Shown piece after piece: positions 51,895 to 60,826 of a stretch of DNA of 64,000 nt (positions are counted from its first letter, which is position 1; each line of letters starts with the position of its first letter). The notes under the pieces were generated by a model that saw only the letters and a program-made list of their open reading frames with translations, searched no databases and was not told where the DNA came from. A program made the translations under genes and the position numbers. The stretch is from UBA6059 sp040219045 (lineage in GTDB: Bacteria > Bacteroidota > Bacteroidia > Cytophagales > Cyclobacteriaceae), in NCBI GenBank assembly GCA_965229505.1, contig OZ245881.1:2790001-2854000 (forward strand), written 5' to 3'.

Positions 51895-52585
51895 CGTTAG
51901 TTAATTTCATTTGATGATAATCATCTAAACCAACAGCAGTGAATCGCACGACATCACCTTGCTGAATCGGTATGATTTCAGTACTTGAAAAATCCAGCAT
52001 CCGGCTTGGAGTGCAGCCGATGATATTCCACCCACCAGGACTTTCTAAAGGATAAACGCCGGTTTGTCCATCTGCAATGGCTATCGAGCCGGCAAGCACT
52101 TTGGGTCTTGGCTTTGCCAGTCGGGGAAGGTGTAGGCGCTCATCAAGATCACCCATATAAAGAAAGCCGGGTTGAAATCCCCGCATCAATACCGTGTAAG
52201 AGTTACTGGTGTGCAGGTATACCAATTCTTCAAAATCCACCTTCTTTTCATCTAAGAATCTCCTTTGGTCAATGCCAAATGAAGGATCGTAGCACACAGG
52301 GATCTCCCAGGTGCTGATCTGTCCCTCCTCAGTGTCAACACTCTCCAGGTGATCTAGTACGAGCTTTTCCAGATCGGTATGATCTAATAATGAATCGTCA
52401 AAGTAGATGGCTAGAGATGCATAAGCGGGAACACATTCACCTATGTTTTCAATGGAGCTTAAATGAATCCCCAGTGCCTTCACCTGCTGGATCGTCTTCA
52501 TATCAATAACCGATGGCCAACTCACGAGAAGGCAATCCTCGGACAAAGGACTAAAGCTTAGCTGATCAGCATCAATCATCGGCAT
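51875..52585 (-). CDS. pxpB: 5-oxoprolinase subunit B (KipI-like)
   Basis: 236-residue cyclophilin-like/allophanate-hydrolase subunit 1 family protein. The signature YTVLMRGFQPGFLYMGDLDERLHLPRLAKPR and SIAIADGQTGVYPLESPGGWNIIG are present. It works with PxpA and PxpC in 5-oxoproline cleavage; related Bacillus KipI also inhibits a sporulation kinase, which is irrelevant here. It overlaps pxpA by 14 nt. Confidence 0.92.
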   Translation of the reverse strand: MPMIDADQLSFSPLSEDCLLVSWPSVIDMKTIQQVKALGIHLSSIENIGECVPAYASLAIYFDDSLLDHTDLEKLVLDHLESVDTEEGQISTWEIPVCYDPSFGIDQRRFLDEKKVDFEELVYLHTSNSYTVLMRGFQPGFLYMGDLDERLHLPRLAKPRPKVLAGSIAIADGQTGVYPLESPGGWNIIGCTPSRMLDFSSTEIIPIQQGDVVRFTAVGLDDYHQMKLTNDGPGSV

Positions 52586-53336
52586 GAGCCTTAATTGTTA
52601 ATCCCTCTTTTAGCAATGCTGCCGAAATTCGCTTTGCGAAAAGTACTGCGCTTGGTTGGTCGCCATGCAGGCATATGGTATCAGCGCTGATGGCTTTCAC
52701 CGCCCCTGAGATGGTGGTTACCTTTTGGTCGAGGGCCATCTGTACTACCTGCCGTTCGGCCTCTTGTTCCTCTGTGATCATGGCTTCCGGCAGTGCCCGG
52801 TTCACTAAGGTTAAGTCGTCATTATACCGCCTATCGGCAAATACTTCCGAAGCGTACTTTTGACCAAGTTGCCTGGCATAGTCTTTCATCTTATTCATAG
52901 CCGGACCAACGAATACGAGCTCGGAATCTATGGCAAAGACTGTGGAAATAAGCGTCTTTGCGATAGCTATATCTTTGGCCGCAGCATTATACAAGGCACC
53001 ATGCGGTTTTACATGCTTTAGTCTTTGACCTGCTGCTTCAGTCAATCCTTTCACCGCCATTACCTGATATTTAATACAGGCAGTCAGCTCCTCAGCTGAC
53101 ATTACCATTTCCCTGCGTCCAAACCCCTGAAGGTCAGGAAATGAAGGATGCGCTCCAATCTGCACGCCATGACCAGCAGCCAGATCGATCGTTTTCACGA
53201 TAGTGAGAGGGTCTCCACCATGAAAGCCACAGGCAATGTTGCATGAGGTGATATAGGGCATGATAGCCTCGTCATTTCCTACCTGGAAGCGGCCGTAGCT
53301 TTCGCCCAGGTCACAGTTGAGATCTATTCTTTTCAT
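52572..53336 (-). CDS. pxpA: 5-oxoprolinase subunit A (LamB/YcsF)
   Basis: 254-residue LamB/YcsF-family protein with the N-terminal DLNCDLGESYGRF, ITSCNIACGFHGGDP and VKPHGALYN blocks. It is the catalytic-core partner of PxpBC. Its ATG overlaps the Nramp-like gene stop by four bases, so transporter and enzyme are translationally coupled, as in the Bacillus ycsF-ycsG-kip cluster. Confidence 0.94.
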   Translation of the reverse strand: MKRIDLNCDLGESYGRFQVGNDEAIMPYITSCNIACGFHGGDPLTIVKTIDLAAGHGVQIGAHPSFPDLQGFGRREMVMSAEELTACIKYQVMAVKGLTEAAGQRLKHVKPHGALYNAAAKDIAIAKTLISTVFAIDSELVFVGPAMNKMKDYARQLGQKYASEVFADRRYNDDLTLVNRALPEAMITEEQEAERQVVQMALDQKVTTISGAVKAISADTICLHGDQPSAVLFAKRISAALLKEGLTIKAHADD

Positions 53337-54547
53337 AAGACACCCATGACAGTTAAGATACTTTTTAACCCCAGCACTATCGTAATCACTACAATCGTGA
53401 TGCCCAGAATATTTTGCGATCTTGAGTTTTTATACTGTCCCAGCAGGTCAGCATTGTTCATGATCCATATGAGGAAAAATGCCGTAACCGGAAGCAGCAG
53501 CCCATTGGCAACTTGCGCAAAGCGAATCACCTCAATAGGCCTGAAGCCTGTGAGCGAAGCAATAATACCTACCAGGAGTACTGTAATGCTGATCATCTTA
53601 AACCTGCTATCAGATGGATGGGACTTGATGCCGAGGATACCTGAAGTAGCATAGCCGGCAGCCAGGGGTGCTGTGATGGAGGAGGAAATGCCGGCGGCAA
53701 ACAGACCGGCTCCCATGAAGTACTTTGACCAAGAACCGAGAAGCGGCTCAAGTTGCTTTGCAAGATCAGTGGCTGATGATATGTCTCCGTTGGTGTTGAT
53801 GGCTGCCATGGCAGAGGTGATGATTATGGAGATAGAGATGAGGCCTCCGATGGTGATAGAAGCCCAGGTGTCTAGCCGTGCATCCGGTAGATCTTTAGCA
53901 CCTTTCCAGCGCTCGGTGACAGCAGATGAATGGAGAAAAAGATTGTAGGGTACTACCGTAGTACCAATAAGGCCTATGACGAGCAAAGTACTCTGATCGG
54001 GAAGGCTGGGGATAAACCCACTGAACAGCTGTCCTAATGGCGGAGCAACCACAATAGCCGAGACAATGAATACGACACTCATGAGGAGTACCAATCCGAT
54101 CATGGAACGCTCTATCCATTGATAGCTGCCTGATGCGAGTAATAGCAAGGCAATAACACCAATGACCACTACCCAGAGGGTATGATCCCCTGCGCCATCA
54201 GAAAGCACTGTGGTCAACCCTAGAGATGCACCACTGATATTTCCTGCCTCATAGGCCCCATTACCTATCAGAATGGCGCTTACCACGAGTATGACTCCCG
54301 ACCATTTTAAGAAAGGAGTGGTCAACTGCTCACGTAAAGTTTCTCCGAGTCCCTTCTGGGTAATCACGCCCAGTCGTGCGCACATCTCCTGAAGGATGAT
54401 GGTCGCCAGGATCGAAAAGAGCATAGCCCACAGGAGCGAAAAGCCAAACTGAGCTCCTGCGATAGAGCAGATAGTGACCGTACCCGGACCGATGAAGGCA
54501 GAGGTAACGAGTATGGCTGGGCCAAGTGACTTCAGTTTTTTGAGCAT
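53333..54547 (-). CDS. Nramp-family transporter with non-canonical metal-site motifs
   Basis: 404 residues, about 11 membrane helices, Nramp fold by sequence pattern. The helix-1 motif, normally DPGN, is GPGT (AFIGPGTVTICSIAGA). The helix-6 MPH motif is VPY (TTVVPYNLFLHSSAV). Both changes remove side chains that bind divalent metal in canonical Nramp proteins, so metal transport is doubtful. It is the first gene of a coupled operon with pxpABC, so uptake of 5-oxoproline or another pathway-linked solute is a reasonable inference. Confidence 0.85.
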   Translation of the reverse strand: MLKKLKSLGPAILVTSAFIGPGTVTICSIAGAQFGFSLLWAMLFSILATIILQEMCARLGVITQKGLGETLREQLTTPFLKWSGVILVVSAILIGNGAYEAGNISGASLGLTTVLSDGAGDHTLWVVVIGVIALLLLASGSYQWIERSMIGLVLLMSVVFIVSAIVVAPPLGQLFSGFIPSLPDQSTLLVIGLIGTTVVPYNLFLHSSAVTERWKGAKDLPDARLDTWASITIGGLISISIIITSAMAAINTNGDISSATDLAKQLEPLLGSWSKYFMGAGLFAAGISSSITAPLAAGYATSGILGIKSHPSDSRFKMISITVLLVGIIASLTGFRPIEVIRFAQVANGLLLPVTAFFLIWIMNNADLLGQYKNSRSQNILGITIVVITIVLGLKSILTVMGVL

Positions 54548-54614
54548 TTATTCGTGGACGTTTATATCACTTTCGGCCTTTTGTTTTGTTCGTCTAACGA
54601 AAGGCAGTTGAAAT

Positions 54615-54850
54615 CTACTGATGATCCGATACCTCAAACACATACAAGTTCCTTCCCTCCTTGAAAGCCAGTGCTCTATATTTCTTCGTGATACGAAATT
54701 GCCACATGCCTTCATGCTTTGGCCTCAGGAGCTTAAGGTCGACAATATTAGGATAGCCTGACTCGATATAACCAACTGCCTTTTAAATCGATTTTTGAGA
54801 TTTCTCTTAGACAGGTAATTTTCAACATCATCATTGTGAAAAACCTTCAT
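54615..54850 (-). pseudogene. Frameshifted RelE/ParE-like toxin
   Basis: Starts MKVFHNDDVENYLSKRN at ATG 54850 and, after a single -1 base lesion in the AAAA run near 54775, continues in another frame as GYIESGYPNIVDLKLLRP, then MWQFRITKKYRALAF and YVFEVSDHQ-stop. The second part has the RelE-type R-I-x-x-x-Y-R core. Its ATG overlaps the upstream small ORF stop by one base (TGATG), the standard layout of a type II toxin-antitoxin pair. The lesion could be inactivating, programmed or a sequencing error. Confidence 0.75.
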
Positions 54851-55062
54851 CAAGAAGACTGATGGAATGAATCTCTATTTTCTTTTAGTGAGTGCTTTGC
54901 TTTCTCCATCTTCTCCAAAAGCGGTTTAGTGACGATGGTATCTTGGAATTCCGGGTCATCATAGTCGCCTGAGACTTTGGCTAGATGCTGCAACAATTCC
55001 AACTCATCCTTGAATTCCGTTTTGGTGAGGTGGAGGTCTTTGGCTATCGTTATTGTCGTCAT
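54850..55062 (-). CDS. Probable antitoxin of the RelE-like module
   Basis: 70 residues, charged and helical: N-terminal TITIAKDLHLTKTEFKDELELLQHLAK could be a small DNA-binding part and the C-terminal LLEKMEKAKHSLKENRDSF a toxin-wrapping helix. No named family was recognised. The assignment rests on size and on the one-base stop/start overlap with the RelE-like remnant downstream. Confidence 0.65.
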   Translation of the reverse strand: MTTITIAKDLHLTKTEFKDELELLQHLAKVSGDYDDPEFQDTIVTKPLLEKMEKAKHSLKENRDSFHQSS

Positions 55063-55160
55063 TTCGGAGATTGCTTAGTCAGTAATAGTAAATTTAGTAA
55101 AACTCTGCATCGTTTCAATTCACCCAATAAATGTCGGTTAGGTAGTCTATCAACTGAAAT

Positions 55161-55646
55161 CTATCCTCTACTATCTATTTGCGGTAGCCCTTCGCTGGCA
55201 AGGATGAAATTCTTGTACTTCCTGACGCCTGAGATTTCTTCTCCAAACCAGTCTGGAGGAGCGAAGCGATCACTCCCCTCTATGCTCTCAAACTCTACTT
55301 CGGCGACCATCAGCCCTGACAGGTGCCCGGTGTAGACATCCAGTTCGATGGTCTTTTGCTGATAAGGGATATTGTATCTGTTTTTCTCAAGGTTGCGACC
55401 TTGGGTGAGTGGCCATAGCTCGTAGAATAGTTTTTCGTCGATCGGTAGTTCAAATTCCAGCCGGCTGAGATTCCCCGGACTTTTGATAGTTTGCCAGTAT
55501 TGACCACCAAAGCGTCTGATCCGCACTTCGGTCTTGTCCTCATGTACAGCGATATATCCCTGGAGTATGGGATTGGCGATTTGTCCTTGGAGCAGGTTTT
55601 CCGGTAGGGTAGAGATGAGGTATTTTCTTTCTATTTCAGTAGCCAT
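55161..55646 (-). CDS. CYTH-domain protein (triphosphate tunnel metalloenzyme)
   Basis: 161 residues from ATG 55646; the frame is open seven codons earlier, but MATEIERKYL is the family start. The ExExK motif (EIERK, residues 4-8) and alternating charged strands (EVRIRRFG, LEFELPI, IELDVYTG, VAEVEFES) define the eight-strand tunnel. Bacterial members hydrolyse inorganic tripolyphosphate or ATP; the actual substrate is unknown. Confidence 0.88.
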   Translation of the reverse strand: MATEIERKYLISTLPENLLQGQIANPILQGYIAVHEDKTEVRIRRFGGQYWQTIKSPGNLSRLEFELPIDEKLFYELWPLTQGRNLEKNRYNIPYQQKTIELDVYTGHLSGLMVAEVEFESIEGSDRFAPPDWFGEEISGVRKYKNFILASEGLPQIDSRG

Positions 55647-55733
55647 AATATGATCCCAAAGACTCACCTAAAACTACTCATAATTCGTATACTTGATTGG
55701 AAACTTGGCAACCTCGAACAACCCAATCCCGCA

Positions 55734-56156
55734 ATGAACAAATTCCAAAATATCAACTTCAGATCACTGGATGACTTCTTTGATTACCTACCGGAAAATG
55801 AGTTGGTGATTGTCGAGCAGCTGCGGGACCTGGTCTTAGCAAGTATCCCTGAGGTCAAGGAGAAGTTAAGCTTCAATGTGCCCTTCTTCAGAAAGCACCG
55901 CACGATCTGCTTTATCTGGCCGGGTGCTGTTCCATGGGGAGGAATTCGAGAGGGAGTTCAGCTGGGGTTTGTACAAGGGCACCTACTGACAGATGAACAT
56001 AACTATCTCAGTGCCGGGAATAGAAAGCAGGTCAGAATAAAAACCTTCAATGACCTGCGTGAAATTGATCACGATATTGTCAGGTCGCTACTGTTTGAAG
56101 CGACAGTAATCGATGAGGAATATAGAAATGCTGCTAAGACTCGCAAACCATCCTAA
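55734..56156 (+). CDS. DUF1801-family protein
   Basis: 140 residues from ATG 55734. The frame is open 28 codons upstream, but ATG 55734 gives the usual compact start. It matches the YdhG/DUF1801 pattern (EQLRDLVLASIPEVKEKLSFNVPFF; ICFIWP; GVQLGFVQG). Function unknown; an iron-chaperone-like fold is often quoted. One CCTAYCGGAAW word lies in its coding region (LPEN). Confidence 0.8.
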   Translation: MNKFQNINFRSLDDFFDYLPENELVIVEQLRDLVLASIPEVKEKLSFNVPFFRKHRTICFIWPGAVPWGGIREGVQLGFVQGHLLTDEHNYLSAGNRKQVRIKTFNDLREIDHDIVRSLLFEATVIDEEYRNAAKTRKPS

Positions 56157-56186
56157 CCGACGCAGCTAAGATGATCTTTGCATTGG

Positions 56187-56789
56187 CTAAACCACTACGT
56201 CCTGTCTGAGAATAGTCCTTAGTCGTGCCGGATCAGTGTGGTGCGGATCGGATAGGTAGACTTCATGATGATGCCCGTCCAGCACCAAATTCTTTTGTTT
56301 GATAAAGCGGCGCATCAGTTTGATTGTATCTGCCTCGCGTGACCAGGGTCCGATATGCAGCATCTGCACGGCATCATGAGGGCTTTCAGACTCAAGTCTG
56401 ATCCAGAGTGCAGCCATGACCCTGTCATGGATGATTGCATCTTTCTTGGCCTGCTCTACGACATGGGGCTCTACAAAATTCGGTACCCGAATCATCAACT
56501 TCCACTTACGTTCTTCTTTGGGAATTTTATGAATCGGTTTCCTACTATTGGCCCACCATTCACTTTCCAACTGTGGTATGATGAAGTCACGCCCTTGTTC
56601 ACGGTAGTGATGCCTGATGCGTGAAGCCACCGGGTAGAGCGCCTTGATCCTTGATGACATGGCGCTGGTACCTGCTGACCCATTACCATCAATGGCGATA
56701 AACTTGCCCTTGTCAAGGTGTACAAACTCGGGCTGTGGGAGTGCTCTGAAATACTGAGGATACTCATCGTGTAGATCTAGCGGTTTCAT
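56187..56789 (-). CDS. GyrI-like small-molecule-binding protein
   Basis: 200 residues resembling the stand-alone GyrI-like domain (SHV superfamily): FVHLDKGKFIAIDGNGS opening, then WKLMIRVPNFV, and a C-terminal HHEVYLSDPHHTDPARLRTILRQ end typical of this Bacteroidota subgroup. No DNA-binding domain is present. It probably binds or hydrolyses a small molecule; it converges on the DUF1801 gene. Confidence 0.82.
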   Translation of the reverse strand: MKPLDLHDEYPQYFRALPQPEFVHLDKGKFIAIDGNGSAGTSAMSSRIKALYPVASRIRHHYREQGRDFIIPQLESEWWANSRKPIHKIPKEERKWKLMIRVPNFVEPHVVEQAKKDAIIHDRVMAALWIRLESESPHDAVQMLHIGPWSREADTIKLMRRFIKQKNLVLDGHHHEVYLSDPHHTDPARLRTILRQDVVV

Positions 56790-56981
56790 GGCAGTTTATC
56801 ATTTATCTACAATAAATATGAATCATGTCATCAAGAGATAAAATGATCAATGATCCAATCACAGGGTGAGTTTCATCATGCCAACAGGAACAAAATAGCT
56901 GGGCAGCCAAAGTTTTTTCATGTGCTCATACAACCCTCGAGGGACGCATCGATACTTTGACCATGAACAATCAAGAACCAA

Positions 56982-57788
56982 ATGAAAAGAACATTTCTAA
57001 TCTTCTCCTACGTGCTGATATCCTTAGTGGTCAGGGCGAATGGCGACTCACTTTCCATGAAATATGGTCGCCACTGGGTCACAGGACTTGGACTATCCGT
57101 GCAAACTGTGTGGGATGAAGCTATGTCCCCGGTGAGATACGGCGGCACTAGTTTTAGAGTCAATCCAAGTCTTCAAAAATTTACTGCCCGGCGCTGGCGC
57201 ATCATAGATGTTGCCCTCAGTGTAGGCGGACTTAGGTCGGCCTACTATAAAGAATCGGAGCGCGGTAAAGCCACCAATTTTGGTTTCAACTTTGACTATC
57301 TGTATCTGCGACATCTTACGGATTTCGGTAAGGGCAATGAAGTCTTCCTTGGTGGAGGATTTCGTACCCTCAACAACGCGCGGCTGCACAATCAGTTGGA
57401 TAACAGTGTACTTCCTTTTGATTCCTTTACTTCGCTCTCACTCGAGGGTGGGTTGCAGCGAAGCTTTCGATGGAAGAAGAGAGATTTTCTGGTAAGATAC
57501 GCTCTGGGGCTACCGCTAATTTCCTTAGCGATGCGTCCCAATTTTGTCTCTGTCTACAATTTTGTGAATCCTGAGTCGAAGTTCTTTAATGAACGCATAG
57601 AGGAGCACGGATTGTCATCTTTTGGCAGCTACTTCCGAATGATTTCCAAAGTTGAGCTACTCTATAAGCTCCGATCAGGCAACCTGATGAGTCTGGCCTA
57701 TCAATGGGACTACTACAGCTACAATAAAGTGCATCAGCTCAATGTCGCTACACACAGCATTACATTTTCCAGATACTTTAACTACTGA
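56982..57788 (+). CDS. Exported protein, probable outer-membrane beta-barrel
   Basis: 268 residues with a signal peptide (about 1-20). The mature part has alternating hydrophobic strands with many aromatic residues and ends with an aromatic, YFNY, as outer-membrane barrels often do. No specific family was recognised. It is 3 nt ahead of an S41 peptidase lipoprotein gene, so the two are co-transcribed. Confidence 0.65.
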   Translation: MKRTFLIFSYVLISLVVRANGDSLSMKYGRHWVTGLGLSVQTVWDEAMSPVRYGGTSFRVNPSLQKFTARRWRIIDVALSVGGLRSAYYKESERGKATNFGFNFDYLYLRHLTDFGKGNEVFLGGGFRTLNNARLHNQLDNSVLPFDSFTSLSLEGGLQRSFRWKKRDFLVRYALGLPLISLAMRPNFVSVYNFVNPESKFFNERIEEHGLSSFGSYFRMISKVELLYKLRSGNLMSLAYQWDYYSYNKVHQLNVATHSITFSRYFNY

Positions 57789-57791
57789 TCG

Positions 57792-58802
57792 ATGAGACAT
57801 ATATTATACATCTGCTTCGGCGTACTGATCTCGCTTGCCGCTTGCGAGGAAGTACTTATTGAAAAGAATCCATCTAATGATCCGGTTACGAACTTTGACA
57901 TTCTATGGAACATCATGAATGAACGATACTCTTTCTTTGAGTATAAGAATATTGACTGGGACTCTGTCTATGAGGTCTACCGACCGAATATATCTGCCAC
58001 GACATCAGATGTGGAGTTGTTTGACACGATGAAAGACATGCTCAGACTGCTCCAGGACGGACATGTCAATTTGCGATCAGACTTTGATATTGTAAGGTTT
58101 CCAGACCTCTATCTTGACTATCCGCAAAACTTCGACCGCAATATGCTCGAGCGCGTCTACTGGGAGAAGGACTACCGTATCACCGGATTTCTCATCAACC
58201 GCGAAATCCAGGGAGTAGGGTATATCTACTATGGCTCTTTTGCTGCTCCGGTCTCTGATGATGATCTAGATTTTGTGCTAGATCGATTTAAAGATTTACC
58301 GGCCCTAATAATTGATATAAGAAACAATGAAGGTGGTGACCCGCAGTATGCGTTTCGTATGATTGAACGCCTAATCACGAGGCGCACGCATGTCTACAAT
58401 CATCAGTTCAAGAGTGGGCCGGGACCGGATGAGTTTTCTGAGTTGGAAGAGATCTACGCTAATACAAAAAATGATGTAGTAAAATGGAACAAGCCTGTAT
58501 ACCTGCTGACAAATCGCAATGTCTACAGCGCAGCTAACCTTTTCACCGCCATGATGAAAGCAGTACCTCAGGTAACCCAAATCGGTGACTTCACAGGTGG
58601 TGGCGGTGGTGTACCGGCAGGGGCGGAACTACCCAATGGTTGGGCTTTCAATTTCTCAAGCTCCATACTTTCACTACCGGACGGGTTTATCGTAGAGCAC
58701 GGCCTGGCTCCAGACATCTTTGTTGAGCAAACCCCAGCTGATGTGGCCAATGGTGTTGATCCAATTCTCGATAGAGCGATAGAGCTGGCTAAGGGAGGGT
58801 AG
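57792..58802 (+). CDS. S41-family peptidase lipoprotein
   Basis: 336 residues with lipobox LAAC (Cys at about 18). A tricorn-like N-terminal region and an S41 core follow (LIIDIRNNEGGDP; catalytic Ser in NVYSAANLF; GGGGGVPAGAELPNG). There is no obvious PDZ domain. It is a periplasmic C-terminal-processing-type peptidase; targets unknown. It is linked to the barrel-like protein upstream. Confidence 0.85.
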   Translation: MRHILYICFGVLISLAACEEVLIEKNPSNDPVTNFDILWNIMNERYSFFEYKNIDWDSVYEVYRPNISATTSDVELFDTMKDMLRLLQDGHVNLRSDFDIVRFPDLYLDYPQNFDRNMLERVYWEKDYRITGFLINREIQGVGYIYYGSFAAPVSDDDLDFVLDRFKDLPALIIDIRNNEGGDPQYAFRMIERLITRRTHVYNHQFKSGPGPDEFSELEEIYANTKNDVVKWNKPVYLLTNRNVYSAANLFTAMMKAVPQVTQIGDFTGGGGGVPAGAELPNGWAFNFSSSILSLPDGFIVEHGLAPDIFVEQTPADVANGVDPILDRAIELAKGG

Positions 58803-58871
58803 TTTGCGCTGCTCGGTTTACGCTAGTTGCCAGAGATCTTTGTCTAATGTCTTTTTCTTAATTTTGATCTT

Positions 58872-59021
58872 ATGAAGATCAGGAAGATTACACTTTATCT
58901 GGTGATTGGCATTGCTATGGGAGCCGTCTTTGGCTATGCTAACGATGACATGGGTACATACATTGGAATGGGAGCAGCACTCGGACTTATTTTAGGTTAC
59001 TTCAGAGTAGGGCGCGGCTAG
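58872..59021 (+). CDS. Small glycine-zipper membrane protein
   Basis: 49 residues with two hydrophobic segments rich in Gly spaced like a glycine zipper (GIAMGAVFGYA; GMGAALGLILGYF) and basic ends. Too short for family assignment, but coding-like codon use and clear start/stop. A TAATTTTG element lies at 58859-58866, too near the ATG to be a usual -7 box. Confidence 0.5.
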   Translation: MKIRKITLYLVIGIAMGAVFGYANDDMGTYIGMGAALGLILGYFRVGRG

Positions 59022-59108
59022 AGTGCGCTCAGTCAGCTTAAAAACTGATGCTGTTCATTGGTTGAGAATCCAGCCGTTAGGAAATTGAGCAGGTACTAAC
59101 TCCTCAAG

Positions 59109-59621
59109 ATGATGGCCAGACCAAAAACCAAGGCGCAGCTATTAGAGCAAAGTCAGCAGAATTATGATAAGCTTATCGAACTCATTCAGAGCTGTCCTTC
59201 AGAAGCAATGTATGAGGAATTCCCTTCAGGCTACCTCAACCGTAACATCCGTGATGTAATAGCTCACCTCTACGAATGGCATACTATGGTCATGCACTGG
59301 TATGAAGTAGGCAAGACGGGAGCTAAGCCTGACATCCCCGCAAAAGGCTATACCTGGAAGGCCACCCCTGATCTCAATAGGGCAATACAGGAGAAATATA
59401 GTGACATGACATTTGAGAAAGCGATTAGGCTTTTCAATGACTCACATCATCAGATGATGGATTTGATCAATAGCCACACGGATGATGAGTTGTTCGAAAA
59501 GAAGAGATATCAATGGACCGGCACTACTTCGCTAGGTGCCTATCTCATCTCTTGTACTTCCAGTCATTACGACTGGGCATTGAAGCTGATCAGGAAGTGT
59601 AGGAAGGCAAATGGTCATTGA
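59109..59621 (+). CDS. ClbS/DfsB-family four-helix-bundle protein
   Basis: 170 residues starting MMARPKTKAQLLEQSQQNYDKL, the typical ClbS/DfsB opening, with AHLYEWHTMVMHWYEVG and SHYDWALKLIRK metal-free DinB-like helices. ClbS itself inactivates colibactin; most homologues have unknown function, so no resistance role is claimed. Stand-alone gene. Confidence 0.88.
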   Translation: MMARPKTKAQLLEQSQQNYDKLIELIQSCPSEAMYEEFPSGYLNRNIRDVIAHLYEWHTMVMHWYEVGKTGAKPDIPAKGYTWKATPDLNRAIQEKYSDMTFEKAIRLFNDSHHQMMDLINSHTDDELFEKKRYQWTGTTSLGAYLISCTSSHYDWALKLIRKCRKANGH

Positions 59622-59704
59622 GATTTACCACTCATTTGGTGGAATTTGAATACTGGTCTCAGCTTAGCTGATTATTTTCGCGGTGTATCTAAGAACGTTT
59701 GAGC

Positions 59705-60745
59705 ATGAACATTGACCTACTTCGCACCATATGTGAAACGCCAGGAGCTCCTGGCTTTGAAAAGAAAATCCGTGATTTCATCATTGCTGAGGTTGAGCCA
59801 CTTGTTGATGAACTCAAGGTGGATAACCTTGGCAACATCATTACCCTGAAGAAAGGCAAGGATAGCAGTAAGCGGGCGATGGTGGCGGCTCATATGGACG
59901 AAATTGGTTTTATCGTGACCCACATTGATGACAATGGCTTTGTGCGGTTTCATACGCTTGGAGGCTTTGATCCAAAGACGCTTACAGCTCAGCGGGTGAT
60001 TATTCACGGTAGGGAAGATGTGGTAGGCGTCATGGGTAGTAAGCCCATACACGTGATGTCAGCTGAGGAGCGAACGAAGTTGGCCAAGCTGAGTGATTAC
60101 TTCATCGATCTTGGGCTGCCAAAAGAGGAGGTAGAGAAACTGATTGCTATCGGCGACCCTATCACCCGTCAGCGTGAGCTGATCGAGATGGGGGAGTGTG
60201 TCAACTGCAAGTCAATCGACAATAGAGTGTCGGTCTTTATTCTGATAGAAGCTTTAAGGAAACTCAGGGAGACTCCCTATGATGTCTACGGCGTGTTCAC
60301 GGTCCAGGAGGAGGTAGGACTTAGAGGAGCCAATGTGGCCGCACACAGCATCAATCCTGACTTTGGGTTTGGGTTAGATACGACCATCGCGTTTGATTTG
60401 CCAGGTGCTCAAGCGCATGAGATGATTACCAAACTCGGTGAAGGTACAGCCATCAAGATCATGGACGCTTCTGCGATCAGTGACTATCGTATGGTGGATT
60501 TCATGAAGAAGACAGCCGACAAGCATAGTATCAAATGGCAGCCGGAGATACTCACGGCCGGTGGTACGGATACCGCTTCGTTGCAGCAGCGCGGCAAGGA
60601 TGGTGCTATATCCGGTGCGGTCTCTATTCCTACGCGCCACTTACATCAAGTGATCGAGATGGCACACAAGTCAGATATCCAGGGATCCATCGCTCTATTG
60701 TCAGCTTGTCTGGAGAGCCTGGATCAACACGATTGGAGTTACTAA
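59705..60745 (+). CDS. M42-family metallo-aminopeptidase
   Basis: 346 residues from ATG 59705 (a TTG at 59699 is in frame). Dinuclear-zinc ligands: His63 and Asp65 in AAHMDEIGF, catalytic Glu pair in VQEEVGLRG, Asp in GLDTTIAFD, and His in SIPTRHLHQ. The domain split around residues 70-160 is usual for M42 (TET-like) enzymes. Cytosolic peptide degradation. Confidence 0.92.
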   Translation: MNIDLLRTICETPGAPGFEKKIRDFIIAEVEPLVDELKVDNLGNIITLKKGKDSSKRAMVAAHMDEIGFIVTHIDDNGFVRFHTLGGFDPKTLTAQRVIIHGREDVVGVMGSKPIHVMSAEERTKLAKLSDYFIDLGLPKEEVEKLIAIGDPITRQRELIEMGECVNCKSIDNRVSVFILIEALRKLRETPYDVYGVFTVQEEVGLRGANVAAHSINPDFGFGLDTTIAFDLPGAQAHEMITKLGEGTAIKIMDASAISDYRMVDFMKKTADKHSIKWQPEILTAGGTDTASLQQRGKDGAISGAVSIPTRHLHQVIEMAHKSDIQGSIALLSACLESLDQHDWSY

Positions 60746-60783
60746 TCCAACGATAGTGTGTTGCTCACCTTAAATTTAGACTG

Positions 60784-60807
60784 GGGTGAAGCAAACTTTC
60801 TTCACCC
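60784..60807. terminator. Hairpin between convergent M42 and SCP2 genes
   Basis: GGGTGAA (60784-60790) pairs with TTCACCC (60801-60807), followed by TTCTTGT on +. The T-run is short, so efficiency is uncertain. Confidence 0.5.
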
Positions 60808-60826
60808 TTCTTGTCTGATTGTCGGA

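Noticed and set aside
59109..59621. Colibactin self-resistance role for the ClbS-like gene
   Set aside because: No polyketide genes nearby; family membership alone is too weak.
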